From assembly GCF_009827615.1 (NCBI RefSeq), contig NZ_WTYU01000002.1, positions 1 through 64,000 on the forward strand: 64,000 nucleotides of DNA. The letters are read 5' to 3'. The position numbers were made by a program, and so were the translations under genes. The stretch is from Allopontixanthobacter confluentis (GTDB lineage Bacteria > Pseudomonadota > Alphaproteobacteria > Sphingomonadales > Sphingomonadaceae). The notes under the pieces are model-generated. The model worked only from the letters and a program-made list of their open reading frames with translations, was not told the origin of the DNA and searched no databases. How positions within the stretch are numbered: the stretch's first letter is position 1; each line of letters starts with the position of its first letter. Of the stretch, positions 51,990 through 60,071 are shown in pieces.

Positions 51990-52667
51990 ATGGCAAGAAA
52001 GATCACGGGTGCCGCGTTCCTGTCGCTCGACGGGGTCATGCAGGCCCCCGGCGGCCCGACCGAGGACACGCAGGCGGGGTTCAACGAAGGCGGTTGGATG
52101 TTCAAGATCTGGGATCCGGGCATCGAGGAAACCCTAGCCGACCTTTTCTCAGGCAATTATGATCTCCTCCTCGGCAGGCGGACCTACGACATCTTCGCCG
52201 CCTACTGGCCCTATGCTGAGGAGCCGGAGAACAGGCCAATGCGCGATGCCTTCGACGCGGCGAACAAATATGTGCTGACCCGGAACGAGCAGCAACTCGA
52301 ATGGCAGAACAGCCACCGGTTGACGGGCGTGCAGGATGTCGCGCGGATCAAGGCCGAGGCTGGCTCCGACATCATCATTCAGGGATCGAGCACAATCTAT
52401 CCCGCTCTGCTCAAGGCCGGGCTCATCGACGTGCTTATCATCATGACCTTCCCCGTGCTGCTGGGCAGCGGCAAGCGCCTGTTCGGCGAAGAAACGCCCG
52501 TCGACAAGCTTGAGATGACGCAGCACACGGTTACCGATCAGGGCGCGGTGGTGGCGCATTACAAGCCGGGTGGCATGCTGCCACCCTACCCACCCGAAGG
52601 CCCGATCGCCGCGCAGAGCGAACGCGAAGCGGTGCGCCAGCAGCGCATGCAGGAGGGCAGCTGGTGA
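51990..52667 (+). CDS. Dihydrofolate-reductase-like (RibD C-terminal) protein
   Basis: 225 residues. KITGAAFLSLDGVMQAPGGP, LLLGRRTYDIFAAYWP, KYVLTRNEQQLEWQNS, SDIIIQGSSTIYPALLKAGLID and FPVLLGSGKRLFGE mark the DHFR/RibD-C fold of the YyaP/YwjB type. NADPH-dependent reductase activity is likely, substrate unknown. A ~30-residue charged C-terminal extension is present. Its stop overlaps the GTG start of the GST gene. Confidence 0.88.
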   Translation: MARKITGAAFLSLDGVMQAPGGPTEDTQAGFNEGGWMFKIWDPGIEETLADLFSGNYDLLLGRRTYDIFAAYWPYAEEPENRPMRDAFDAANKYVLTRNEQQLEWQNSHRLTGVQDVARIKAEAGSDIIIQGSSTIYPALLKAGLIDVLIIMTFPVLLGSGKRLFGEETPVDKLEMTQHTVTDQGAVVAHYKPGGMLPPYPPEGPIAAQSEREAVRQQRMQEGSW

Positions 52668-53329
52668 CGGGTCTTGCGCTCTACGGACACGCGTTTTCTT
52701 CCTACACCTGGAAAGCGCTGATCCCGCTCTACGCCAACGGGACCGACTTCGAATTTCGCGACGTCGATCCCGGGCATGCAGACGGGCCCGCCAACTCCGA
52801 ATTCGTGCAGTCTGTGCATCCTGCGGGCAAGTTTCCGGTGCTGATCGACGGCGACGCGGTGATCGTAGAGGCCACCGCCATCGTCGAGCATCTCCAAGTG
52901 CACCATTGTGACACCGCCCCTCTCATCCCGAACAATTCCGCCACTGCCGCACAGGTTCGCATGCTCGATCGGGTGTTCGACAATTACGTTATGGGCAGCG
53001 CGCAACGTGTTGTGAATGCCTTTATCGCCGACCCCGACAATCCCGATCCAGCCGAGGTCCAAGCGGGCAAGGTCGGCCTGCTGCGGGCGTATCGCTGGAT
53101 CGAACAGCGGTTCGACGATCTGCCCTTGCGACCGCATGTCAGCCTAGTAACCTGTGCCGCGGCACCTGCCCTGTTCTACGGCGACTGGGTGGAGCGCATC
53201 CCCGGCGACTGCCCCGAGGTGGCCGACTACCGGGCCGAACTGCTGGCCCTTCCTGCGGTATCAAGATGTGTCGAGGGTGCGCGCGCCTATCGCCACTATT
53301 TTCCGCTCGGCGCGCCCGACCGGGATTGA
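52664..53329 (+). CDS. Glutathione S-transferase-like protein
   Basis: 221 residues from a GTG at 52664 (GTGA overlap with the preceding stop). Thioredoxin-like N-domain (LALYGHAFSSYTWKALIPLY, VHPAGKFPVLIDGDAVIVEATAIVEHL) with the GST SNAIL-like E-(A/S)-x-x-I motif as EATAIVEHL, then an all-helical C-domain (VRMLDRVFDNYVMGSAQRVV, ADYRAELLALPAVSRCVEGA). Likely conjugates or isomerises electrophiles. Last gene of the HxlR-linked operon. Confidence 0.88.
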   Translation: MTGLALYGHAFSSYTWKALIPLYANGTDFEFRDVDPGHADGPANSEFVQSVHPAGKFPVLIDGDAVIVEATAIVEHLQVHHCDTAPLIPNNSATAAQVRMLDRVFDNYVMGSAQRVVNAFIADPDNPDPAEVQAGKVGLLRAYRWIEQRFDDLPLRPHVSLVTCAAAPALFYGDWVERIPGDCPEVADYRAELLALPAVSRCVEGARAYRHYFPLGAPDRD

Positions 53330-53813
53330 ACAAAACCCCTGACCGGCAGACAGAAGACTGCCAACGATCTCACCGAAATGCGCAAGGGCCGGGACGGCGA
53401 CAGCGACGAATATCCTGAAAACTAGCTTAGCCTGCTGGTCGAGGAAATCGACGCCCACCGCAAGGCGAAACTATTTTTCTCCGCAATCTGCCCCCACCCG
53501 AGCGAACTGACGAACGACCACTTTTGAGGCTGGGGCAGCGGATACTTGAACGACTGACATGAGGGCGCGAAGCCGACGCCAGATTATCCCCCCCTCTAAT
53601 GTCTGTTATCGCTCTTAGCCTACGAAACGCGGACTGTCGCAGAACGACCCACTTGCGGACATTCGGCAACGTTTTGCACTTTACCGAAAGCAGACTGTCA
53701 GCATCTCGCAGGCTTCTTGAAAAATCCGACCGGCAGCCGGCGATCCCATTTCCGATACCTTCGGACCTATTCGGCTGCTTGCCACTGAACCGCGTTCCCG
53801 ATAATCGCGGGTA
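53330..53813. other. Intergenic region with a short coding-like remnant
   Basis: At 53335-53530 the plus strand reads NDLTEMRKGRDGDSDEYPEN, then TAG at 53423-53425, then LLVEEIDAHRKAKL in the same frame. The composition looks coding, but I cannot name the family and no start is visible. The remainder up to the MFS gene shows nothing. Confidence 0.4.
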
Positions 53814-55364
53814 ATGACAAAGAGGGCGGAGCCGAAAGTATCAATCGTCGGCGAGCGCGCACTCTACTTCTGGGCGGGCTGCGCTGCGATCAGCGTAGGA
53901 GTGCTCCTGCATTTGCCAATGTTGGGGATGGCGCACGAGATGGGCAACCGCCTTGCCGGAATGCCAATGGACGTGAGTATGCATGTGGGCATGGCGCTGA
54001 TTGCCGTCGGCGCCCCCCTGGCATGCTACGGTGCCTTGCCGAAGAAGCATGCCCCTCATGGCGATTACGCCGGGACGACTTTCGAAGCCCCCGATTCGAC
54101 CCCGCTGAACCGATGGCACGCGGCTACCCTGCTGGTGCTCACGCTTGGCCTGATTATCGATGTAATGAAGCCCGCCACGCTCGGTTTCGTGCTGCCAGGA
54201 ATGGCGATGGAATATGGCATCGACCGATCGCAGGTAGCGCTGCTGCCCCTGGTTGCCCTGACCGGGACGACTATCGGTTCGTTTTTATGGGGTTGGCTGG
54301 CGGACATTTACGGTCGCCGGGTATCCATCCTGCTTTCTACGATCCTGTTTGTTTCCACCGCCATTTGCGGCGCGATGCCGGAATTCGAGTGGAACCTCGT
54401 GATGTGCTTCCTGATGGGCATTTCTGCGGGCGGTATGTTGCCGGTGATTTATACCCTGCTTGCCGAAGTGATGCCGCCGCGGCACCGCAGTTGGGTGCTT
54501 GTTCTGATAGGCGGAACAGGACTGGTCGGCGGCTATCTCGCTGCAAGTGGCGCAGCCTATGTGCTGGAGCCGATCTATGGCTGGCGCGCACTGTGGTTGC
54601 AAGGCTTCCCCAGCGGCCTTTTGCTCTTGGCGCTGGCGCGGTTCATACCGGAAACGCCGCTTTTTCTGGCCAAGCGTGGCAGGGCTGCGGAACTGGCGGA
54701 AATGCAGCGCAAGTTCGGCCTGCAACCCAGGTCCCGTCCTGTTCAAACGCCCGCCGATGCCCCGTCGCCCGCGGGCCATCGCCAGTTGACTGCCGCGCTT
54801 TCCGTGACCGCACTTTGCTGGAGTTTTGTGAACTTCGGCCTGCTGCTGTGGCTTCCATCGGACCTGCAAGCGCGCGGTTACAGCGCGGAAATTGCCAGCG
54901 GCATTCTCGCCAAATCTTCTCTACTCGCCCTCCCCACCATCCTGCTCGCAGCCTTCTTTTATGCCCGGATCAGCAGCAAATGGACGCTGGTCGGAACCGT
55001 AAGCCTGACCCTTATTGGCTTGCTGGGTGCCTTGCTACCCGCCGAATTGTTAAGCTGGGAACCGATGCTGGTTGCAGTCATCGCAATTCTCATTGTGGGT
55101 ACGAACGGCACGATTGCAGTGCTGCTGCCCTATACGGCAGAAAATTACCCTCTCGGCACACGCGGCAGGGCGACTGGGTTGGTGGCGGGAAGCAGCAAAT
55201 TCGGTGGTGTCGCCGTGCAGGTCGCCGCTCTGTCTGGTTTCGCACCCACTTTGGTCGGAGCGGCGCTCGCGCTGCTTTTACCTACAGCGGCTTCCGCAGG
55301 AATGATCGCATGGGCTGGACGCGAGACACAGGGCCGCAGCCTACGTGAGCTAGAAGCCGAGTAA
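53814..55364 (+). CDS. MFS transporter, aromatic acid:H+ symporter-like
   Basis: 516 residues with ~14 hydrophobic segments. Two extra N-terminal helices (~20-75) precede the 12-helix MFS core. Motifs include GWLADIYGRRVSILLSTILF (loop 2-3), FIPETPLFLAKRGR (end of helix 6) and GLVAGSSKFGGVAVQVAAL. The arrangement resembles the AAHS/sugar-like branch with a His-rich N-terminal loop (MAHEMGNRLAGMPMDVSMHV, KKHAPHGD). Substrate not predictable. It stands alone, 484 bp from the GST gene. Confidence 0.85.
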   Translation: MTKRAEPKVSIVGERALYFWAGCAAISVGVLLHLPMLGMAHEMGNRLAGMPMDVSMHVGMALIAVGAPLACYGALPKKHAPHGDYAGTTFEAPDSTPLNRWHAATLLVLTLGLIIDVMKPATLGFVLPGMAMEYGIDRSQVALLPLVALTGTTIGSFLWGWLADIYGRRVSILLSTILFVSTAICGAMPEFEWNLVMCFLMGISAGGMLPVIYTLLAEVMPPRHRSWVLVLIGGTGLVGGYLAASGAAYVLEPIYGWRALWLQGFPSGLLLLALARFIPETPLFLAKRGRAAELAEMQRKFGLQPRSRPVQTPADAPSPAGHRQLTAALSVTALCWSFVNFGLLLWLPSDLQARGYSAEIASGILAKSSLLALPTILLAAFFYARISSKWTLVGTVSLTLIGLLGALLPAELLSWEPMLVAVIAILIVGTNGTIAVLLPYTAENYPLGTRGRATGLVAGSSKFGGVAVQVAALSGFAPTLVGAALALLLPTAASAGMIAWAGRETQGRSLRELEAE

Positions 55365-55685
55365 ATGCTGAAGATGGGCGTCCGCCGGTAGACAACTTCT
55401 ATATCGTGGCTGCTTCCCACCCGGTTTCGGACATTCAGCCGTTTCTTGCGCCACACTGAAGGCAGGGCCGCCTGATGCTGCCCGGGCTTCCCATAGCGTC
55501 CTGGTTCATTTGTCGCTTTTACCGATATTGCCGTAAGCTTGCCCAATGCACTGCTCCCACACTTACTTCCACATCGAAACGCGGCTGCGCAGGAACAACA
55601 AGGGTTAGCGAGTGCCGAATTAACGGCTAATTCCCTCTACTTTAAAAAAGATTTTGAATGACTGAGGATTGCCTGAAACAGCAAC
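55365..55685. other. Intergenic region, no gene seen
   Basis: About 320 bp between the MFS gene and tRNA-Ser. No credible frame, no repeat of the tRNA 3' end and no clear terminator hairpin were found. On the minus strand this is the 3' flank of the tRNA, the usual site for island integration. Confidence 0.45.
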
Positions 55686-55775
55686 TGGCGGAGACGGTGG
55701 GATTCGAACCCACGAAAGAGTTACCCCTTTACACACTTTCCAGGCGTGCGCCTTCGACCACTCGGCCACGTCTCC
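55686..55775 (-). tRNA. tRNA-Ser (anticodon GGA)
   Basis: A 90-nt gene on the minus strand. Acceptor arms GGAGACG and CGTCTCC pair perfectly, discriminator G, and CCA is encoded. D arm GTGGCCGAGTGGTC, anticodon loop CTGGAAA (GGA anticodon), a long variable arm around GTAAAGGGGTAAC typical of class II tRNAs, and T arm GTGGGTTCGAATCCCAC. Reads UCC and UCU serine codons. Confidence 0.97.
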
Positions 55776-55903
55776 GCATGCCTGACAGGCTGTGCCCCGG
55801 CAAGACGCGCGCCCTAGCTTGGCAGCGGGCAATGCGCAAGCCGATGTATCACCTTTTGTTACAGGCCCTTCCCTGATGCGTTGCGCGGTGGCACAGGTTG
55901 TTC

Positions 55904-56968
55904 ATGAAAAACATCGTCATCACCGCCCTCGCCCTGTGTCTATCGGCCCCTGCGTTTGCGCAGGAACAGGCAGTAAAGGACGCGCCCGCCCCGTCAGAAA
56001 TTGTCGAAGCGGCAAAACCAGCCGAGTGGACTGCCATTGCACCGCAGGACTTGCTGGTGATGACGCTGGCGGCTGATGCTGAAGGCACTGCCCGGCAAGT
56101 GATTATCCAATTGCTGCCCGCACCATTCAGCCAGCGGTGGGTCAGCAATATCCGCACTCTGGCAAGCGATCATTGGTGGGACAACACCAGCATCAACCGG
56201 GTGCAGGACAATTATGTGGTCCAATGGGGCGACCCCACGGAAGAAAAGCCCTTGCCCGAAGGCATTCTGGCCACATCGAAGGATGGCTATGAGACCGGCG
56301 CTGACAGCGAAGGGTTCAAGGCCATCCGCGCCCGGCTGCTGGACACTGCCAGAGAGCGCGCCGCGATAGAAACAGCCAATACAGCATCACGGGCCAAGGC
56401 CGCATCAGCGAAACGCGCCAATCCCGGCAAGAACACAATCGTCATTACGCGCCCGATTCCGCCACTGGTCACCGTGCGCAAGGACCCATACGCCGGCGCA
56501 GCCACCTTTGAAAACGGGTGGCCAATCGCGCTGGACAAGGACGCTGCCTGGCCGGTGCATTGCTATGGCATGGTCGGCGTTGGCCGGGGCTATGCACCCG
56601 ATGCGGGCAGCGGGGCTGAACTTTACGTCGTGATCGGCCATGCACCGCGCCATCTTGACCGCAATATTGCACTGGTGGGCCGGGTCATCGAGGGGATCGA
56701 GCATATGTCCAGCCTGCCGCGCGGAAAAGGCGGGCTGGGTTTTTATGAAGACCCGTCAAAGCGCGTGCCGATCGTGTCCATCCGGCTGGCTAGCGAATTG
56801 GCACCTGTGGACAGGCCGGCTTTCGAATATCTGTCCACCCAGAGCGTCAGCTTCGCCGATTATGCCGATGCGCGGTCCAACCGGCGCGATCCGTTTTTCA
56901 TTGTGCCTGCTGGCGGGGCTGATATCTGCAACATTCCCGTGCCCGTAAGGCGGATGAGCGCGGACTGA
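55904..56968 (+). CDS. Periplasmic cyclophilin-type peptidyl-prolyl isomerase (divergent)
   Basis: 354 residues from ATG 55904. Signal peptide (IVITALALCLSAPAFAQ). A split cyclophilin fold: FSQRWVSNIRTLASDHWWDN, INRVQDNYVVQWGDPT corresponds to the FHRVI...QGGDPT segment; after a ~100-residue charged insert, VHCYGMVGVGRGY, SGAELYVVIGHAPRHLDRNIA and VGRVIEGIEHMSSLPRG correspond to the rest. Several catalytic positions are changed, so activity is uncertain. A foldase role in the periplasm is the family expectation. Confidence 0.82.
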   Translation: MKNIVITALALCLSAPAFAQEQAVKDAPAPSEIVEAAKPAEWTAIAPQDLLVMTLAADAEGTARQVIIQLLPAPFSQRWVSNIRTLASDHWWDNTSINRVQDNYVVQWGDPTEEKPLPEGILATSKDGYETGADSEGFKAIRARLLDTARERAAIETANTASRAKAASAKRANPGKNTIVITRPIPPLVTVRKDPYAGAATFENGWPIALDKDAAWPVHCYGMVGVGRGYAPDAGSGAELYVVIGHAPRHLDRNIALVGRVIEGIEHMSSLPRGKGGLGFYEDPSKRVPIVSIRLASELAPVDRPAFEYLSTQSVSFADYADARSNRRDPFFIVPAGGADICNIPVPVRRMSAD

Positions 56969-56969
56969 A

Positions 56970-57416
56970 TTGCGCGACAGCAAGCAACATAACCAGCGTT
57001 TGGCGTGGGTTACCATGGCGGGACTGGCCCTGGCCGCATTTCTCGGTTTTGGCGGGCTGGACCCTCAGCGGCTGGATTTGTGGCACAGGCTGACCGGGCC
57101 GCAACTTGATGGCAGCTGGAAGTTTCAGACGATTGATGGAACATCAGTAGCGCAGCGAAATTTCACCGTCGAAATCCGCTGGGGCAACATCACGAGCGGC
57201 CGTGATGATTGTAACAGCTGGTGGCGCAGCAGCGGCGAAGGTGCCAGCATCGTCACCACGCTTGCAGCTTGCGAGGATAGCGCATTGCGCAGCGTCTATA
57301 ACAAACTGGCACGCGGCCCGTTCACAAGGGCAAGCGCCATGTCACTTTCTGGTCCGGACAGGCTGATCATCACCAATGGCGCGCACAGCGGCACATTATC
57401 GCGAAGCGAAACTTAA
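56970..57416 (+). CDS. Small exported protein, META/HslJ-like
   Basis: 148 residues if the TTG at 56970 is used, 133 from ATG 57015. A single hydrophobic N-terminal segment (MAGLALAAFLGFGG) is followed by a compact domain: GSWKFQTIDGTSV, WGNITSGRDDCNSWW, TTLAACEDSALRSVYNKL and LSGPDRLIITNG. The pattern of a small beta-rich domain with two Cys resembles META/HslJ domains. It starts right after the cyclophilin stop, so the two are probably co-transcribed. It converges with the VOC gene and overlaps it by 4 bp. Confidence 0.72.
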   Translation: MRDSKQHNQRLAWVTMAGLALAAFLGFGGLDPQRLDLWHRLTGPQLDGSWKFQTIDGTSVAQRNFTVEIRWGNITSGRDDCNSWWRSSGEGASIVTTLAACEDSALRSVYNKLARGPFTRASAMSLSGPDRLIITNGAHSGTLSRSET

Positions 57417-57784
57417 AGCCGCTGCATCAACTCTATGCGGTTGCCGAACGGGTCGTGAATATCGCACCGTTCATATCCTGCCAGAGGCTTGCCTGCCGCA
57501 ATGGCGACACCGCGCCTTTCCAGCCGGGCAACCATCTGGCCAAGATCATCCACCAGCAGCGCGGGATGGGCTTTTCTGGCTGGAGAAAACGGGTCCTCCA
57601 CGCCCAGATGAATGTGCGCGGCGCCGCCTGTAAACCAGCACCCGCCCCGCACGGCCAGATCGGCAGGCTTGGAAACCTCGACCAGACCTAGCACATCGAC
57701 ATAAAATGCGCGTGCCTGCTGTTCGCTGCCTGCAGGCATGGCCAGTTGCACATGGTCAATGCCGATGACCGACCCATCCGTCAT
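57413..57784 (-). CDS. VOC-family protein coupled to the RelA/SpoT gene
   Basis: 123 residues. IGIDHVQLAMPAGSEQQARAFY (first metal His in DHVQL), HIHLGVEDPF, HPALLVDDL and DIHDPFGNRIELMQRL (closing Glu) give a complete glyoxalase-like module. Start ATGA overlaps the stop of the RelA/SpoT gene, so it is translationally coupled. Function unknown. Confidence 0.88.
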   Translation of the reverse strand: MTDGSVIGIDHVQLAMPAGSEQQARAFYVDVLGLVEVSKPADLAVRGGCWFTGGAAHIHLGVEDPFSPARKAHPALLVDDLGQMVARLERRGVAIAAGKPLAGYERCDIHDPFGNRIELMQRL

Positions 57785-59871
57785 ATCCGGTCCGCTTGCG
57801 CCACGGCATCGCTGGCCCTGAGCGCGCTGGTAATGCGCGTGAGATGCGCCAGATCCTGCACTTCCAGATCAACTTCATAGGTCGAAAAGGGATGGTCCTG
57901 CTGGACCTGTTGCAGCATTTTCACATTGGCGACATTCTGGGCAAAAATGCCGGCCATTTCCGCCAGCGTGCCGGGCCGGTCATACAAGGTGATCCGCAGC
58001 CTGCCGAGCGCACCTACCGACCGGTTACCCCACGACAGGTCCAGCCAGTCCGCGTCAATGCCGCTGGCCAGGCTGAAGCAGGAAATGGCGTGCACTTCCA
58101 CGCCCTCGCCCGCTTTACGCAGGCCCACAATCCGGTCGCCCGGAACAGGGCGGCAGCATTCCGCCAGCTGAAAACCGACACCCGGCGTCAGTCCGCGGAT
58201 GGAAATTACGCGTTCCTGCCCTGACCAGTCCGTCCGGTCGGGCAATTCTGCAGTGCTTCCCGGCACCAGCGCTTCCATCACCTCGCGGTCTTCCAGCTTG
58301 GCAGAGCCGATGGCATACATCAGCGCTTCTTCATCTTCGAGACCGAGGCGTTTTACGGCTTCGCGGATGGCTTTCTTGCCGATTTTGGCAGGCAAAAGGG
58401 CGGCAATTTCATCAAACAGCTTGCTGCCGATCAGCGCAACTTCGGCCCGTTCCTTCAAACGGACAGACCGCCGGATCGCTGCCCGCGCCTTGCCAGTGAC
58501 GACAAAGCCCAGCCATGACAGCTGCGGTTCTGCCTTCTTGCCCTTGATGATTTCCACCACATCGCCATTCCCCAGCGGGGTGCGCAGCGGCATATGCCGC
58601 CCGTTGATTTTGGCACCCAGCGTCTGAGCGCCAAGATCGGTATGTACGGCAAAAGCGAAATCGACCGGCGTTGACCCCTTGGGCAATTGATGCAGCGCGC
58701 CCTTGGGGGTGAAGGCGAAAATCCGGTCCTGGTAAATGGCTAGCCGCGTATGTTCGAGCAATTCTTCCGCGTCATGGCTGGCATCGACAATTTCAATGAG
58801 ATCCCGCAGCCAGCCCACCGCGCCATCGGGCCTGTCGCCCTGCTTGTATGCCCAGTGGGCAGCAAGGCCGAATTCATTGGTCCGGTGCATTTCGCGCGTG
58901 CGGATCTGCACTTCGACGCGCATCGAATTTTCATAGATCAGCGATGTGTGCAGTGAGCGATAACCGTTGTTCTTGGGCGTGGAGATATAATCCTTGAACC
59001 GCCCGGGAATGAATTGCCACGTCTGGTGCAGCACCCCCATCGCGCGGTAACAATCCGCCTCGTTTTCCGCGATGACGCGGAATGCCATGATGTCGGTCAC
59101 CTGTTCAAAGCTGACATGGCGTTCAGCCATTTTGCGCCAAATGGAATAGGGGTGCTTTTCACGGCCCCACACTTCCACTTTCAGGCCCGCTTCTGCCAGC
59201 GCCTGTTTGATCGCCAGGGCAATCGAATCCACCTGCCCGCCATCCTGCCGGCGGATCTGTTCCAGCCTGCCGGTAATGGTCTGGTAGCCTTCCGGCTCCA
59301 CTTGCTCGAATGCCAGCAACTGCATTTCGCGCATATATTCATACATGCCCACACGTTCTGCCAGCGGGGCGTAAATATCCATTGTCTCGCGCGCGATGCG
59401 GCGGCGCTTGTCGGGTGATTTGATGAAATGCAGGGTGCGCATATTATGCAGCCGGTCCGCCAGCTTGACCAGCAGCACGCGGATGTCCTCGCTCATCGCC
59501 AGCAGGAACTTGCGCAGGTTTTCAGCCGCGCGTTCATCTTCGGGCATGGCTTCGATCTTGCTCAGCTTGGTCACACCATCGACCAGCCGCGCCACTTCCG
59601 GGCCGAAATTGGCCCTGATGTCATCAATCGTCGCCAGCGTATCTTCCACCGTATCATGCAGCAATGCAGTGATGATGGTTTCCTGATCCAGCTTCAGATC
59701 AGTCATCAGCCCGGCCACTTCGACCGGATGGCTGAAATAGGGATCGCCCGAAGCGCGCTTTTGGGTGCCGTGCTTCTGCACGGTATAGACATAGGCGCGG
59801 TTCAGCAGAGCCTCATCGGCATCAGGAGCATAGGCCTTGACCCGCTCTACAAGTTCATACTGGCGAAGCAT
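57781..59871 (-). CDS. rsh: RelA/SpoT-type (p)ppGpp synthetase/hydrolase (Rsh)
   Basis: 696 residues. The HD hydrolase domain has FSHPVEVAGLMTDLKLD and ALLHDTVEDTLATID with the HD pair (~residues 50-75) plus RLHNMRTLHFI, so hydrolase residues seem intact. The synthetase domain (~235-350) has KHPYSIWRKMAERH, DIMAFRVI and NNGYRSLHTSLIYENSMRVEVQIRT (key residues only). TGS (~385-445; FAFTPKGALHQLPKGSTPVDFAF) and a C-terminal ACT domain (~620-690; ITLYDRPGTLAEMAGIFAQN) complete it. The bifunctional enzyme sets the stringent-response alarmone level, as the single Rsh of most alphaproteobacteria. Confidence 0.95.
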   Translation of the reverse strand: MLRQYELVERVKAYAPDADEALLNRAYVYTVQKHGTQKRASGDPYFSHPVEVAGLMTDLKLDQETIITALLHDTVEDTLATIDDIRANFGPEVARLVDGVTKLSKIEAMPEDERAAENLRKFLLAMSEDIRVLLVKLADRLHNMRTLHFIKSPDKRRRIARETMDIYAPLAERVGMYEYMREMQLLAFEQVEPEGYQTITGRLEQIRRQDGGQVDSIALAIKQALAEAGLKVEVWGREKHPYSIWRKMAERHVSFEQVTDIMAFRVIAENEADCYRAMGVLHQTWQFIPGRFKDYISTPKNNGYRSLHTSLIYENSMRVEVQIRTREMHRTNEFGLAAHWAYKQGDRPDGAVGWLRDLIEIVDASHDAEELLEHTRLAIYQDRIFAFTPKGALHQLPKGSTPVDFAFAVHTDLGAQTLGAKINGRHMPLRTPLGNGDVVEIIKGKKAEPQLSWLGFVVTGKARAAIRRSVRLKERAEVALIGSKLFDEIAALLPAKIGKKAIREAVKRLGLEDEEALMYAIGSAKLEDREVMEALVPGSTAELPDRTDWSGQERVISIRGLTPGVGFQLAECCRPVPGDRIVGLRKAGEGVEVHAISCFSLASGIDADWLDLSWGNRSVGALGRLRITLYDRPGTLAEMAGIFAQNVANVKMLQQVQQDHPFSTYEVDLEVQDLAHLTRITSALRASDAVAQADRI

Positions 59872-59993
59872 ATGGCCCTAAATGTGCGGATTGTTGCGCG
59901 CAGGGCAAGCACAAAGCGCATTGTTGTTGCAGGTTTTGCAACAAAATTACTATCTGGTGGGCATTCCGCTGCGTATCGGAATGGTCGGAAGCG

Positions 59994-60042
59994 CCCCATT
60001 CAGGCGGCGACAGCGCCGTGGCGCCGCGCTGCCTGAATGGGG
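59994..60042 (-). terminator. Long hairpin downstream of the M1 aminopeptidase gene
   Basis: CCCCATTCAGGCGGCG pairs with CGCTGCCTGAATGGGG (15 of 16 positions plus one wobble), with an inner GCGC/GCGC element in the loop. A second inverted repeat, CATTCCG/CGGAATG, is at 59962-59983. Together they sit between the aminopeptidase stop (60072) and the rsh start (59871). No T-run follows, so factor-independent termination is uncertain, but the structure is very strong. Confidence 0.55.
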
Positions 60043-60071
60043 TAATCCGATTTTCAGTTCTGGAGCGCGGA

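Noticed and set aside
54023-55348. 441-residue plus-strand frame
   Set aside because: Out-of-frame shadow of the MFS transporter, which has clear membrane segments and motifs in its own frame.
55658-55876. Open frames across the tRNA gene
   Set aside because: The region is a complete class II tRNA with paired arms and encoded CCA; the frames are incidental.
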